Part shown: positions 18,608-26,517 of the stretch, one piece after another
Position numbering within the stretch: position 1 is the first letter of the stretch
Layout of the letters: the number at the start of each line of letters is the position of its first letter
Assembly (NCBI GenBank): GCA_947259585.1
Contig: CAMYMV010000005.1
Location: 18,960 to 82,959 of the forward strand
Origin: an uncultured Gemmatimonadales bacterium
Lineage (GTDB): Bacteria; Gemmatimonadota; Gemmatimonadetes; Palauibacterales; Palauibacteraceae
Reading direction: 5' to 3'
Length of the DNA: 64,000 nt
Notes under the pieces: generated by a model
Databases searched by the model: none
What the model was told of the DNA's origin: nothing
What the model saw: only the letters and a program-made list of their open reading frames with translations
Position numbers and translations under genes: made by a program

Positions 18608-19219
18608 ATGGACTGGGGCCTGCTCCATCTCTCGGTCCACCACATTCCTGTCGTCCTTTCCATCGCCGGGGGACTCGCCGCGCTTGCCGGACTCCTGCTT
18701 CGGCGGCCCGGAGTCGTCCACTTCGCCGCGGTCTCCCTCCTGCTGGCCGCCGCGGCGTCGCCCGTCGCGTATCTGTCGGGCAGGGCGGCCGCATCGGCGC
18801 TCGGCGTCGAGATCGGCGGTGACCCCTCGCAGCCTGACGCCCTTCGCTCCGTGGTCGACGCGCACGCCGCCTATGGCCTGGCCGCGACGATCGCTCTGCT
18901 GATGGCTGGAGTGGCCGCCGTCGCTTGGCTGCGTGGCCGAACGGGCCGAGGCGTGACGGGAGGGATGGCGCTCCTCGGCCTGCTGGCCGCCGGCCTCTCT
19001 GCAGCCGCCGGCCGGGAGGGTGGGGAGATCCGGCACGGACCCCCAGGCTCCGCGGCGCTAGAACACCTTGATGGGCGGGATGTACTTGTCGGGGTTGGCT
19101 CTCAGGTCGGCGAGGATGCTGTTCAGCTCCACGATCATCCGGAGCAGCTCCTCGTAGAGGGCCTCGTCGACGATAAGCTGGCCGATGGACCCCTCGCCGG
19201 AGCGCAAGCCGGCCAGTAG
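18608..19219 (+). CDS. Four-helix membrane protein, C-terminus doubtful
   Basis: The first 140 residues form a convincing four-helix membrane protein (HHIPVVLSIAGGLAALAG, FAAVSLLLAAAASPVAYLSG, ATIALLMAGVAAVAWL, GMALLGLLAAGLSAAAG) ending GREGGEIRHG. That GGEIRH ending is common at the C-terminus of small heme/quinone-associated or DUF2231-like proteins. After this point (about 19050) the frame runs 160 bp into the convergent mlaD gene and the protein becomes polar and unlike the rest. Either the genes truly overlap tail to tail, or a frameshift hides an earlier stop. Function unknown. Confidence 0.55.
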   Translation: MDWGLLHLSVHHIPVVLSIAGGLAALAGLLLRRPGVVHFAAVSLLLAAAASPVAYLSGRAAASALGVEIGGDPSQPDALRSVVDAHAAYGLAATIALLMAGVAAVAWLRGRTGRGVTGGMALLGLLAAGLSAAAGREGGEIRHGPPGSAALEHLDGRDVLVGVGSQVGEDAVQLHDHPEQLLVEGLVDDKLADGPLAGAQAGQ

Positions 19220-20038
19220 CGAATCAGTACTGGAGGCGGCGCCGGCCAGCGACTCGTACAGGGAGTCCGAGTCCAGGAGCCGCCCGAGAGACCCCTCGCC
19301 GCGAGCCAGCTTCGCCGTGACGCTATCCAGCGACTCCATGGCGCCCACCAGGCGATCGTAGAGCTCGTCGTCCTTCACCAGGCGTCCGAGCGCCCCCTCG
19401 CCCGAGTTCACGGAGGCCAGCAGCCGTGAAAGGTCGCCGCTCATGCCCACCAGGTGATCGTACAGGTCCCGGTTGACCAGCAGCTGCCCGACGGTTCCCT
19501 CGCCGGCCAGGAGGTCCCGTGTGAGGGCGTCCAGCGACCGGACCAGGTCGGTGAGGCTGACGACGGCCGTCGAGGCTTCGTCCAGGAGCTCGGCATAGTC
19601 GAAGACCTCGGCCGCCACCAGGGTATCGCCAGGCTCGAGGGTTCGGGCACCCGGGCTTCCGGGCTCGATGTCGATGATCCGGTCGCCCAGCAGGCCCAGC
19701 GTCCTGATGCGCGCGCGGGAGTCCGACCTGATCTGGCCGCGTACCTGCCGGTTGATCGCGAGCCACACCGCGAGCCCCTCGCCGGTCGGGGGGCGGTCCT
19801 CGGGTCCGATGAAGCTTATCCGGGCCACCTGGCCCACCGGCTGGCCTGCCAGCTGAACGGAAGCGCCCGGAGCGAGGCCCTGGGCTGAGCGCATCAGCGT
19901 CACCAGCTCGTACCGATCTCCGAAGACGCTCCCCATGTCGCCTATGTAGAAGATGCCGACTGCGAGAAGAACGAGCGCGATGATCATCATCACGCCCACC
20001 TTCACTTCCTCCCAGGTGATGGCTCTGGATCGCCTCAT
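19058..20038 (-). CDS. mlaD: MlaD-family MCE-domain phospholipid transport protein
   Basis: This 326-residue protein has one N-terminal membrane helix (about residues 13-35) and an MCE domain (about 40-135) with VTLMRSAQGLAPGASVQLAG and GDRIIDIEPGS. It would bind phospholipid between the membranes with MlaE and MlaF. The C-terminal half carries four regular repeats of the form GEGxxGxLxxDxxLYxxL (beginning near residues 179, 215, 247 and 279), a tail common in MlaD-like proteins of deep-branching diderms. It is the last gene of the mlaE-mlaF-mlaD operon. Confidence 0.9.
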   Translation of the reverse strand: MRRSRAITWEEVKVGVMMIIALVLLAVGIFYIGDMGSVFGDRYELVTLMRSAQGLAPGASVQLAGQPVGQVARISFIGPEDRPPTGEGLAVWLAINRQVRGQIRSDSRARIRTLGLLGDRIIDIEPGSPGARTLEPGDTLVAAEVFDYAELLDEASTAVVSLTDLVRSLDALTRDLLAGEGTVGQLLVNRDLYDHLVGMSGDLSRLLASVNSGEGALGRLVKDDELYDRLVGAMESLDSVTAKLARGEGSLGRLLDSDSLYESLAGAASSTDSLLAGLRSGEGSIGQLIVDEALYEELLRMIVELNSILADLRANPDKYIPPIKVF

Positions 20039-20068
20039 CCAAGCTCCCGCCGGCCCTGCGCTACCGGC

Positions 20069-20830
20069 CTATTCGAGGTATTCACGGACGTATTCGTCAT
20101 CGGATGCGAGCATCTCGGCAGGCGTGCCGATGAAGATAATCCGCCCGCTCTGCAGCAGCGCGATGCGATTCGCGATCCGGCAGGCCGAGCGGGTGTCATG
20201 CGTGACGACGATCGAGCTCACGTGGAGCTCGCGCCTCAGCTTGACGATCAGGTTGTCGATCGTGCGCGTGGTGATCGGGTCCAGTCCGCTCGTCGGCTCG
20301 TCGAACAGGAGGATCTCCGGGCGGTGAACGATCGCCCTGGCGATCGCCACCCGCTTCTTCATGCCTCCGGAGAGCTCCGATGGGAGAAGGCTCTCTACCC
20401 TCCGGTAATCCAGGTCGACGAAGGAGAGCGCCTCCCGCACGCGTCCGGAGATCTCCTCCAGCGAAAGCTCGGTGTGCTCGAACAGCGGGAAGCCGACGTT
20501 GTCGAAGATCGACAGGGAATCGAAGAGCGCCGACCCCTGGAAGACCATGCCCATCCTCTGCCGGGCCTCGAAGATCTCGGCGCGTCCAGCCGTCTCGATG
20601 TCGTGGCCCAGGACCTCCACGTGGCCGGAGTCCGGCTCCTCGAGGTGGAGAATGAGCTTGAGGATCGTGCTCTTGCCGACGCCGCTTCCGCCCAGGACGC
20701 ACATCGTCTCGCCGCGGCGGACTGAGAATCCGATCTCGTCCAGGACGACGTGGCTCCCGTACGTGAGCCGCACGTCGTGCAGCATGACGACCGGTCCGTT
20801 CTGGCCGGGGCTCGGCATCGCTTGGGACAT
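20069..20830 (-). CDS. mlaF: MlaF-type ABC transporter ATPase
   Basis: This ATPase powers the MCE phospholipid transporter. The 253-residue product has Walker A LGGSGVGKST at about residue 47, a Q-loop in GMVFQGSALFDSLS, signature LSGGMKKRVAIARA at about 148, Walker B EILLFDEPTSGLDP, and the H-loop in VVTHD. The GMKKR form of the signature is characteristic of the MlaF/Ttg2A group. The start used is ATG at 20828-20830; the open frame continues upstream through mlaE in another reading frame. mlaE ends 8 bp before. Confidence 0.94.
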   Translation of the reverse strand: MSQAMPSPGQNGPVVMLHDVRLTYGSHVVLDEIGFSVRRGETMCVLGGSGVGKSTILKLILHLEEPDSGHVEVLGHDIETAGRAEIFEARQRMGMVFQGSALFDSLSIFDNVGFPLFEHTELSLEEISGRVREALSFVDLDYRRVESLLPSELSGGMKKRVAIARAIVHRPEILLFDEPTSGLDPITTRTIDNLIVKLRRELHVSSIVVTHDTRSACRIANRIALLQSGRIIFIGTPAEMLASDDEYVREYLE

Positions 20831-20838
20831 TCGTTTCG

Positions 20839-21663
20839 TCACTCGATCAGCAGAGCGATCAGCAGCTGGGTGAGAAAGTAGTCCGAGGCCAGGATCAGGA
20901 TGGACGAGCTGACCACCGCCTGGGTGGTCGCGCGGCCGACGCCCTCCGTGCCTCCACGCGTGGTCATCCCGTAGTAGCACGAAGTCAGCGCCATGATCCC
21001 ACCGAAGACGAGCGGTTTCAGAAGCCCCCCGAAGACATCGATCGGGATGTAGCGGAGAATGAACCCCGTGTCCGCCAGCGACTGGTAGACCGAGCGCAGG
21101 TAGAGCGTGGCCGTGAGATCCAGCTTTACCACAGCGATGAGCATTCCTCCGCCGATGGCGATGACGTCCATGATGACGGTCAGCACCGGGAGCATGACCA
21201 GCGCCGCCAGGAACCGCGGCGTCACGAGCTTTCGCACGGGATCGACGCCCAGCGTGTTCAGGGCGTCGATCTGCTCGGTGATCCGCATCGATCCGAGTTG
21301 CGCCGCCATCCCGGAGCCTGCCCGGCCGGTGACCATGAGAGCGGTGAGCACGGGTCCGAGCTCTCGAACGGCGCTCGCTCCGACGAGTCGGCCGATGTAG
21401 ATGGTCGCCCCGAACTGCTTCATCTCGACGGATGATTGCAGCGCCAGCACCATGCCGGTGAAGAGGCCGGTGAGTGCGACGATGCCGAGCGAGGCGACAC
21501 CAATCGTGTCCATCTGCTGTGCGAGGTCACGCCAGTAGAAGGGCCGGGTCACGGCGGACGCCAGGACCCGGCCGAGCAGGCCGAAGTAGCTCTGGACCCG
21601 GTACGCCGCGGCCTTGAGAGCTTCGTTTAGCCAACGGATGGGAGAGATGCGGGAGGATGACAT
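20839..21663 (-). CDS. mlaE: MlaE-type permease
   Basis: This is the inner-membrane permease of the MCE phospholipid transport system, 274 residues. It has the family motifs GLFTGMVLALQS at about residues 65-76, VRELGPVLTALMVTGRAGSGMAAQLG in the middle (quoted in part), EQIDALNTLGVDP, and the C-terminal YYGMTTRGGTEGVGRATT. Five to six hydrophobic segments are visible. ATG at 21661-21663 is preferred to an earlier in-frame ATG because the N-terminal amphipathic helix begins just after it. It heads the operon and diverges from ridA. Confidence 0.94.
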   Translation of the reverse strand: MSSSRISPIRWLNEALKAAAYRVQSYFGLLGRVLASAVTRPFYWRDLAQQMDTIGVASLGIVALTGLFTGMVLALQSSVEMKQFGATIYIGRLVGASAVRELGPVLTALMVTGRAGSGMAAQLGSMRITEQIDALNTLGVDPVRKLVTPRFLAALVMLPVLTVIMDVIAIGGGMLIAVVKLDLTATLYLRSVYQSLADTGFILRYIPIDVFGGLLKPLVFGGIMALTSCYYGMTTRGGTEGVGRATTQAVVSSSILILASDYFLTQLLIALLIE

Positions 21664-21786
21664 TCGGCCGCAGGTTAGATCCGACGACAACTCGGCGCAA
21701 CCGCTGGCCAATCGGCCTCTCGGCTCTCAGGTTTCTGGGCGAGCGCGAACGCCTCCGGCCGCCGACGAGGGAAGGGAGACACAGGC

Positions 21787-22161
21787 ATGAAACCGGTCCG
21801 CACGGACGAGGCTCCCGGAGCCATCGGCCCCTACACGCAGGCGATCGAAACCGGAGGGATGGTGTACTCCTCCGGCCAGATCGGATTGGATCCCGAGACC
21901 GGCGAGCTCGTCGAGGGAATCGAGGCCCAGACGCACCGCGTCATGCGCAACCTGCAAGGCGTGCTCGCGGCGGCCGGGCTCGATTTCGGCGCGGTGGTGA
22001 AGACGACGATCTTCCTCGCGGACATGGAAGACTTCGTCACCGTGAACGGGATCTACGCGGAGTACCTCGACGAGCCGTATCCCGCCCGGTCCACGGTCGA
22101 GGTGGCTCGTCTTCCCAAGGATGCACGGATCGAGGTGGACCTGGTGGCGAAGCGACGGTGA
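21787..22161 (+). CDS. ridA: RidA-family enamine/imine deaminase
   Basis: RidA hydrolyses reactive 2-aminoacrylate-type intermediates. The 124-residue product matches throughout: APGAIGPYTQAIETGGMVYSSGQIGLDP in the first third (quoted in part), QTHRVMRNLQGVLAAAG, and the C-terminal YPARSTVEVARLPKDARIEVD that holds the catalytic Arg and Glu. GAAGGGAG lies upstream of the ATG at 21787. The tRNA-Sec gene follows 45 bp after the stop. Confidence 0.93.
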   Translation: MKPVRTDEAPGAIGPYTQAIETGGMVYSSGQIGLDPETGELVEGIEAQTHRVMRNLQGVLAAAGLDFGAVVKTTIFLADMEDFVTVNGIYAEYLDEPYPARSTVEVARLPKDARIEVDLVAKRR

Positions 22162-22206
22162 GCTCTGGAGCCGCCGGCGACGGACGCCCGGTGCGGCAGG
22201 GTTCAC

Positions 22207-22304
22207 GGGAGCGGATGGAGGACTGGTGTCTCCTGCGGTCTTCAAAACCGACACGACGGCCGTGAAGGTCGTTGGCTGGGTTCGATTCCCAGACGCTCCC
22301 GCCA
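22207..22304 (+). tRNA. selC: Selenocysteine tRNA (anticodon UCA)
   Basis: The 98-nt gene begins GGGAGCG (22207-22213), which pairs with CGCTCCC at 22294-22300, and ends with an encoded GCCA at 22301-22304. The anticodon loop is CTTCAAA, giving UCA, as in other tRNA-Sec genes. The D arm is the extended GGAGG/TCTCC type with loop ACTGGTG, the variable arm is long (stem ACGAC/GTCGT), and the T arm is CTGGGTTCGATTCCCAG. Presence of selB at 13837 supports functional selenocysteine insertion in this organism. Confidence 0.95.
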
Positions 22305-22924
22305 TTCGCCTCCCGGCGCGTGGCCGGCTCCTGTTCATCCTGCTGACGGCCGCTGCCCTCTCGTTTACCACCGCGGCCCCGGGTCTGGCCCCGGCGCTTG
22401 GAGCGCAGGAACCCGAGCCTCCCCCCGCCGGCCAGGACACACTCCCGTCGGAAGAGGATGCGGAGGGAGATCCGGTGGTGGGGGAAGGGACGGAAGGACA
22501 GGCCGAGGAGGGCGGCGCGGTGGCCGAGGCGGAGGATTCCGATCAAGCCGCCCCGGATCGCGAACGGCCGGTCAGTCCCGCCGGCGCCATGCTCCGCTCG
22601 GTTATCGTTCCGGGCTGGGGTCAGACCGCCGCTCACCAGCCGGCTCGAGGTGCCATCTACTTCACGGTGTGGTCCGGCGGCATCTTCATGATCATCAAAT
22701 CCAATTCCGAGCTGAACGCGGCCAAGCGCGCCGAAGATGAGGAGCTGATCGACAGCCGATCGCAGGCCAGGGAGGATTGGATACTCTTCACCGGCCTCTG
22801 GGCACTGCTCAGCGGTGTGGACGCCTGGGTATCGGCACAGTTCGCCGGTTTCGAGGGCGAGGTGCGTCCGCCCCAGGACGGCTCTCCCGGAGTCGAGTTC
22901 AGCTATCCCGTGAAGCTCTTTTGA
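22304..22924 (+). CDS. Secreted DUF5683-like protein, start uncertain
   Basis: The product has a signal peptide (hydrophobic core LLFILLTAAALSF, cleavage near LGAQ), an acidic Glu/Pro-rich linker, and a C-terminal domain with SVIVPGWGQTAAHQPARGAIYF, typical of DUF5683 proteins. Two hydrophobic segments follow. The start is a puzzle: no ATG, GTG or TTG occurs in frame between the tRNA-Sec 3' end and the signal peptide. In-frame candidates are ATT at 22304, sharing the last tRNA base, or CTG at 22331; the in-frame ATG at 22121 would require reading through ridA and the tRNA. Function unknown. Confidence 0.7.
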   Translation: MRLPARGRLLFILLTAAALSFTTAAPGLAPALGAQEPEPPPAGQDTLPSEEDAEGDPVVGEGTEGQAEEGGAVAEAEDSDQAAPDRERPVSPAGAMLRSVIVPGWGQTAAHQPARGAIYFTVWSGGIFMIIKSNSELNAAKRAEDEELIDSRSQAREDWILFTGLWALLSGVDAWVSAQFAGFEGEVRPPQDGSPGVEFSYPVKLF

Positions 22925-22943
22925 CCCGCATGGCCTGGTCGGG

Positions 22944-23774
22944 ATGAACCGCCCCCGGGAGCTGCTTCCGCACGCGCCGATCGGAGTCTTCGACTCCGGC
23001 GTCGGAGGGCTGACGGTGGTGCACGCCCTGCGCGAGAGACTCCCCTTCGAGTCGATCCTCTACCTGGGGGACACCGCTCGCGTCCCCTACGGGCCGAAGT
23101 CTCCGGATACCGTCCGGAGATACGCCGGCGAAGCCGCCGACTTTCTGCTTGCCAGGGACGTGAAGCTCATCGTGATCGCGTGCAATACCGCGACCGCGCG
23201 GGCGGCGGAAGATGTGGCATCGCGCGTGCCGGTTCCCGTGGTGGGCGTCATCGAGCCGGGCGCGACGGAGGCAGCCCGGAGGTCCCGCGACGGCATGATC
23301 GGAGTCATCGGGACGCAGGGCACGATCGAGAGTGGCATCTACGAGCGGGTGATCAGGGGGCTCCGTCCCGATGCGACCGTGTTGAGCGTGCCGTGTCCCC
23401 TCTTCGTGGCGCTTGCCGAGGAGGGATGGACACATGGTGACGTGGCGCGCCTCACGGCCGAGCGGTACCTGGAGCCTCTGTTGCGAAGAGAGATCGACAC
23501 GCTCGTGCTGGGCTGCACCCACTACCCGTTGCTCAAGCCGCTTCTCAGCGAAGTCGCTGCGGATGTGGAGCTCATCGATTCCGCGGAGGCGACGGCGTCG
23601 GTCGTCGCCAGCACCCTGGCCGACCTGGAGATCGCCGCCGAACCGACCGGTCGCCCGCCCACGGCTCGCTACTTCGTGACGGATGACGCCCGGCAGTTCG
23701 GCGCGGTGGCGAAGAGGTTCCTGGGAGAGCCGGTCGACAGCCTGGAGTGGGTCAGTCTCGGTGCCAGTGCCTGA
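22944..23774 (+). CDS. murI: Glutamate racemase
   Basis: MurI supplies D-glutamate for peptidoglycan. The 276-residue product has GVFDSGVGGLTV at about residue 14, YGPKSPDTV, the first catalytic Cys in IACNTATARA (Cys80), the second in LGCTHYPLLKP (Cys191), and an aspartate/serine region IDSAEATA. Length is normal. It lies 19 bp after the DUF5683 gene. Its 3' end overlaps the convergent lpxH gene by 23 bp. Confidence 0.95.
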   Translation: MNRPRELLPHAPIGVFDSGVGGLTVVHALRERLPFESILYLGDTARVPYGPKSPDTVRRYAGEAADFLLARDVKLIVIACNTATARAAEDVASRVPVPVVGVIEPGATEAARRSRDGMIGVIGTQGTIESGIYERVIRGLRPDATVLSVPCPLFVALAEEGWTHGDVARLTAERYLEPLLRREIDTLVLGCTHYPLLKPLLSEVAADVELIDSAEATASVVASTLADLEIAAEPTGRPPTARYFVTDDARQFGAVAKRFLGEPVDSLEWVSLGASA

Positions 23775-24513
23775 GCTCGATCGAATCGGCCGTGAGCAGC
23801 GCGTAGCTGCGGTGGTGGATCCAGTCTCCGGCGTTCAGATAGTGGCGTCCGGGCTCGACCTCGACCAGCTCGGGCCGGTGGGTGTCCCCGAACACGACGA
23901 GGTCGATCTCCGGGCGGCTCGCCAGCAGGGCTCGGGCATGCTCGCCGAGTCGGTCAGCCCGCTCGTTATCATCTCCACCATCCCCCGCCTGGCCCTCCAG
24001 TCGGGCCGGCGTCCCGCTGACCCGCCGGACGAGCGGGAGCGAGAGATCCGGCGGCGCGAGCCGGAAGAGAGCGCGGAAGGCTCGACTCCTGATCACCCCT
24101 CGGAACGCCCGATAGGCGCCCTCGCCGTCCAGCAGGCCGTCGCCGTGAGCCACGTAGGCCCGCCGGTTCGCCAGCGCCGTCGTGACGGGAGCGTCGAGCA
24201 ACTCGATTCCGATCTCCTCGCCGAGGAAGCTGCCCGTCCAGGCATCGTGGTTTCCACCGACGAGACGTACCCTGACGCCCGCATCCACCAGATCGGCGAG
24301 GCGGCGCAGGACCGGGAAGTAGCGACGCAGGATGACGCTGTGGTACTCGAACCAGAAATCGAACAGGTCGCCGTTGATCAACAGCTCGTCGACCTTGCCG
24401 GGAAGCGACTGCAGGAAGGAGAGAAACGTCTCCTCGCCTTCCGGCGGAATCTCGCCGAGGTGAATGTCGGAGACGACGATGGTGGGTCGAGCGGGCGTAC
24501 CGGAAGCGGTCAT
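23752..24513 (-). CDS. lpxH: UDP-2,3-diacylglucosamine diphosphatase
   Basis: LpxH cleaves UDP-2,3-diacylglucosamine in lipid A synthesis. The 253-residue metallophosphatase has all expected metal motifs: SDIHLGE at about residue 14, INGDLFDFWFEYHS at about 46, GGNHDAW at about 86, AHGDGLLDG at about 120 and GDTHRPELV near 208. Some divergence from E. coli LpxH means a related LpxH2-type enzyme is possible. The start ATG at 24511-24513 gives nine residues before the first metal site; an upstream in-frame ATG would add 24 low-complexity residues. Confidence 0.88.
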   Translation of the reverse strand: MTASGTPARPTIVVSDIHLGEIPPEGEETFLSFLQSLPGKVDELLINGDLFDFWFEYHSVILRRYFPVLRRLADLVDAGVRVRLVGGNHDAWTGSFLGEEIGIELLDAPVTTALANRRAYVAHGDGLLDGEGAYRAFRGVIRSRAFRALFRLAPPDLSLPLVRRVSGTPARLEGQAGDGGDDNERADRLGEHARALLASRPEIDLVVFGDTHRPELVEVEPGRHYLNAGDWIHHRSYALLTADSIELRHWHRD

Positions 24514-24604
24514 GCCGGAAGATAGATCCGGCGAACCCGAGCGCGAAACGCGTGGCGTCCCGGATGGACCATCGGGTGACGCCACGCGCGGAAGCCCGCA
24601 CTCC

Positions 24605-24994
24605 GTGGAGGTGACGGTTCGCTACGCGGAGACGGATCAGATGGGCCGTGCCCACCATGGCGTCTATGTCGTCTGGTGCGAGCTCGGCCGTACCTCGATG
24701 ATGCGTGAGCGCGGCGTTTCCTACGCTGAGATGGAGCGGAGCGGGGTGCTTCTGCCCGTGACACGCCTGAAAGTGGAGTATCGCGCCGCGGCGTACTACG
24801 AGGAGACGGTCCGCATCGAGACGAGAGTCGAAGCGGCCCGGAGCCGCTCGGTCAGGTTCGCCTACGAGATCATCGGCCCGGGGGAGCGCCTCCTCGCCCG
24901 GGCTCGCACCGACCTCGCCTGCATCGACGGCGAAGGCCGAACGCGCAGGATCCCCGACGAGGTGCGCGAAGCTCTGCGGGCGGCCGCGCCATGA
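24605..24994 (+). CDS. Acyl-CoA thioesterase, 4HBT/YbgC type
   Basis: This is a small hotdog-fold thioesterase. From GTG at 24605 the product (129 residues) starts VEVTVRYAETDQMGRAHHGVYVVW, where the Asp of AETDQMG is the usual catalytic residue, followed by FAYEI and ACIDGEG-type segments. The frame is open further upstream to ATG 24464, but that would overlap lpxH on the other strand; the hotdog domain needs only the shorter form. Its stop overlaps the next start (ATGA at 24991). Substrate cannot be told from sequence. Confidence 0.8.
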   Translation: MEVTVRYAETDQMGRAHHGVYVVWCELGRTSMMRERGVSYAEMERSGVLLPVTRLKVEYRAAAYYEETVRIETRVEAARSRSVRFAYEIIGPGERLLARARTDLACIDGEGRTRRIPDEVREALRAAAP

Positions 24995-25668
24995 ACGGCT
25001 GGCGAGCGTTGGCGGCCGTGCTGATTCTGACGGCGATAGCCGGGTGCTCCAAGCAGGTGCAGACCGGACCGCCGCTCGCCGATCCCGAGATCGTCGCAGC
25101 GCGCGTTCGCCAGGCGACCGGCCCCCCCGGACCCTTTCGGCTGCGCTTCGACTGGCAGTACGCGGACGAGCACGGCCAGTTGAGCGGAGAGGGGGTGGCG
25201 CGATACAACCCGACCGACTCTCTGAGACTGGATCTCTTCGCGCCGGGAGACGCGTCGATGGGTGTCTCGCTCACGTCGAGCGGTCTGGCCACCCTGGGTG
25301 AGATCGAGGAGGTGAGACTGCCGGGCCCGGTCTTCCTCTATGCGATGGCGGGGATCTTCCGCCCCGGCGGGACATCGCCGGGGCGTGGCTTTCTGGCCGA
25401 CAGCGCACAGGTCCTGGTGTTTCCGGTCGGGAGCGACTCCCTCTTCGCCCACGTGCAGGGTTCTCGCGTTCTTCGGCTCGAAGAACGTCGCTCGGGACGC
25501 GTGCGGCAACGGATCGAGGTCTCGTGGGATGGCCTCGGGGTGTGGCCAAGGAGCGCCGAGTATCGCGATTTTGTAGAATCACGACGCGTCCGCTGGGAAC
25601 TGACCGAGGCGACCGAGGTGCTGACCAGACATGCTGCCGAGATCTACGAACTTCCTCATCGCATGTAG
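24991..25668 (+). CDS. DUF4292/LolB-like lipoprotein
   Basis: The 225-residue product has a signal peptide with lipobox IAGCS (Cys at about residue 19) and a mature domain with beta-rich pattern: FRLRFDWQYADEHGQLSGEG, ARYNPTDSLRLDLFAPG and VLVFPVGSD. This fits the DUF4292/outer-membrane lipoprotein LolB-like fold, thought to bind acyl chains. Position just before lptE and after lpxH supports an outer-membrane biogenesis role. The ATG overlaps the thioesterase stop. Confidence 0.78.
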   Translation: MNGWRALAAVLILTAIAGCSKQVQTGPPLADPEIVAARVRQATGPPGPFRLRFDWQYADEHGQLSGEGVARYNPTDSLRLDLFAPGDASMGVSLTSSGLATLGEIEEVRLPGPVFLYAMAGIFRPGGTSPGRGFLADSAQVLVFPVGSDSLFAHVQGSRVLRLEERRSGRVRQRIEVSWDGLGVWPRSAEYRDFVESRRVRWELTEATEVLTRHAAEIYELPHRM

Positions 25669-26146
25669 CCTGGTCGCGGCTCTCGCCAGCGGCGGGTGCT
25701 ACGGCTTCTCAGGGGGCGGCGGGCTGCCCTCCCACATGAACACGGCGTTCGTGCCGCCGGTCCAGAACGACACGCCCCGTTTCACGCTCACCGAGAGGAT
25801 GACGCAGTCCCTCCTGGATGCCGTTCGCAGCAAGCTGGGGCTCCAGCTGGCCGCGGAGGGCGAGGCGGACCTCATCGTCACCGCCCGGATCACCCGGTAC
25901 TCCGACATCGCTCTCAACTTCGATTCCCGGGAGGGGGAGACGACCCAGGTCTTCCAGCGCCGCATCACCATTACCGCTGAAGTGGAGATCTTCGACACGG
26001 AGCTCGAGGAGATGTACTGGAGCTCCCGGTCGGTGACCGGGGTCGGCGAGTACGCGCCGGAGAACGAGCAGGAGGAGGTCGGGGAGATCATCGCGCTGGA
26101 CAACCTTACCCAGAAGATCGTGGACGGAGCGCAGTCGGATTGGTAG
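25631..26146 (+). CDS. lptE: LPS-assembly lipoprotein LptE
   Basis: LptE plugs the LptD outer-membrane channel that inserts LPS. The 171-residue product has a signal peptide and lipobox SGGCY (Cys at about residue 23), then YGFSGGGGLPSHMNTAFVPPVQN, the typical start of the LptE domain (quoted in part), LTERMTQSLLDAV, and a central LIVTARITRYSDIAL. It overlaps the preceding gene by 38 bp in another frame, so translation is probably coupled. Confidence 0.85.
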   Translation: MLPRSTNFLIACSLVAALASGGCYGFSGGGGLPSHMNTAFVPPVQNDTPRFTLTERMTQSLLDAVRSKLGLQLAAEGEADLIVTARITRYSDIALNFDSREGETTQVFQRRITITAEVEIFDTELEEMYWSSRSVTGVGEYAPENEQEEVGEIIALDNLTQKIVDGAQSDW

Positions 26147-26517
26147 CTGAACCGGAGAGGCGCAGCAGGTCGCGAGGAGCCAGCCGTTTCGGCTGCCTCC
26201 TTGGCATCGCCCTCCTCGTGACCAGCTTCTACGTCGCCACCCTGTTCATCCGCGCCGAGATGAGATACCGGTCGGCTGCCGAGCGAATCCAGGAGCAGGC
26301 GAGTCTGATCAGCGTCGATGACCGGTCCGAGGCGAGAGAGAGGCTCGCCCCTGTAATCAGGGAGCTCGGGTTGCCTGCCGGCGCCGAGAGGTTCGCGGTG
26401 AAGCTGGCGCCGGGAGGCGCCCGAAGGTTCCGGCTGACCGTGGAGTACGCCGACACCCTTCAGGTCCTGAACTGGCAGAAGATCATCCCGCGCACCATCG
26501 AGGCCGAGACGTCGTGA
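26140..26517 (+). CDS. Small single-helix membrane protein
   Basis: This 125-residue product has one hydrophobic segment (about residues 18-37, CLLGIALLVTSFYVATLFI) after a basic N-terminus, then a soluble domain with RERLAPVIRELGLPAGAERFAV and FRLTVEYADTLQV. The start is TTG at 26140, overlapping the lptE stop by 7 bp; the stop overlaps the next gene's GTG. I do not recognise a family. Its place between lptE and a cation/proton antiporter suggests only co-transcription. Confidence 0.7.
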   Translation: MVAEPERRSRSRGASRFGCLLGIALLVTSFYVATLFIRAEMRYRSAAERIQEQASLISVDDRSEARERLAPVIRELGLPAGAERFAVKLAPGGARRFRLTVEYADTLQVLNWQKIIPRTIEAETS

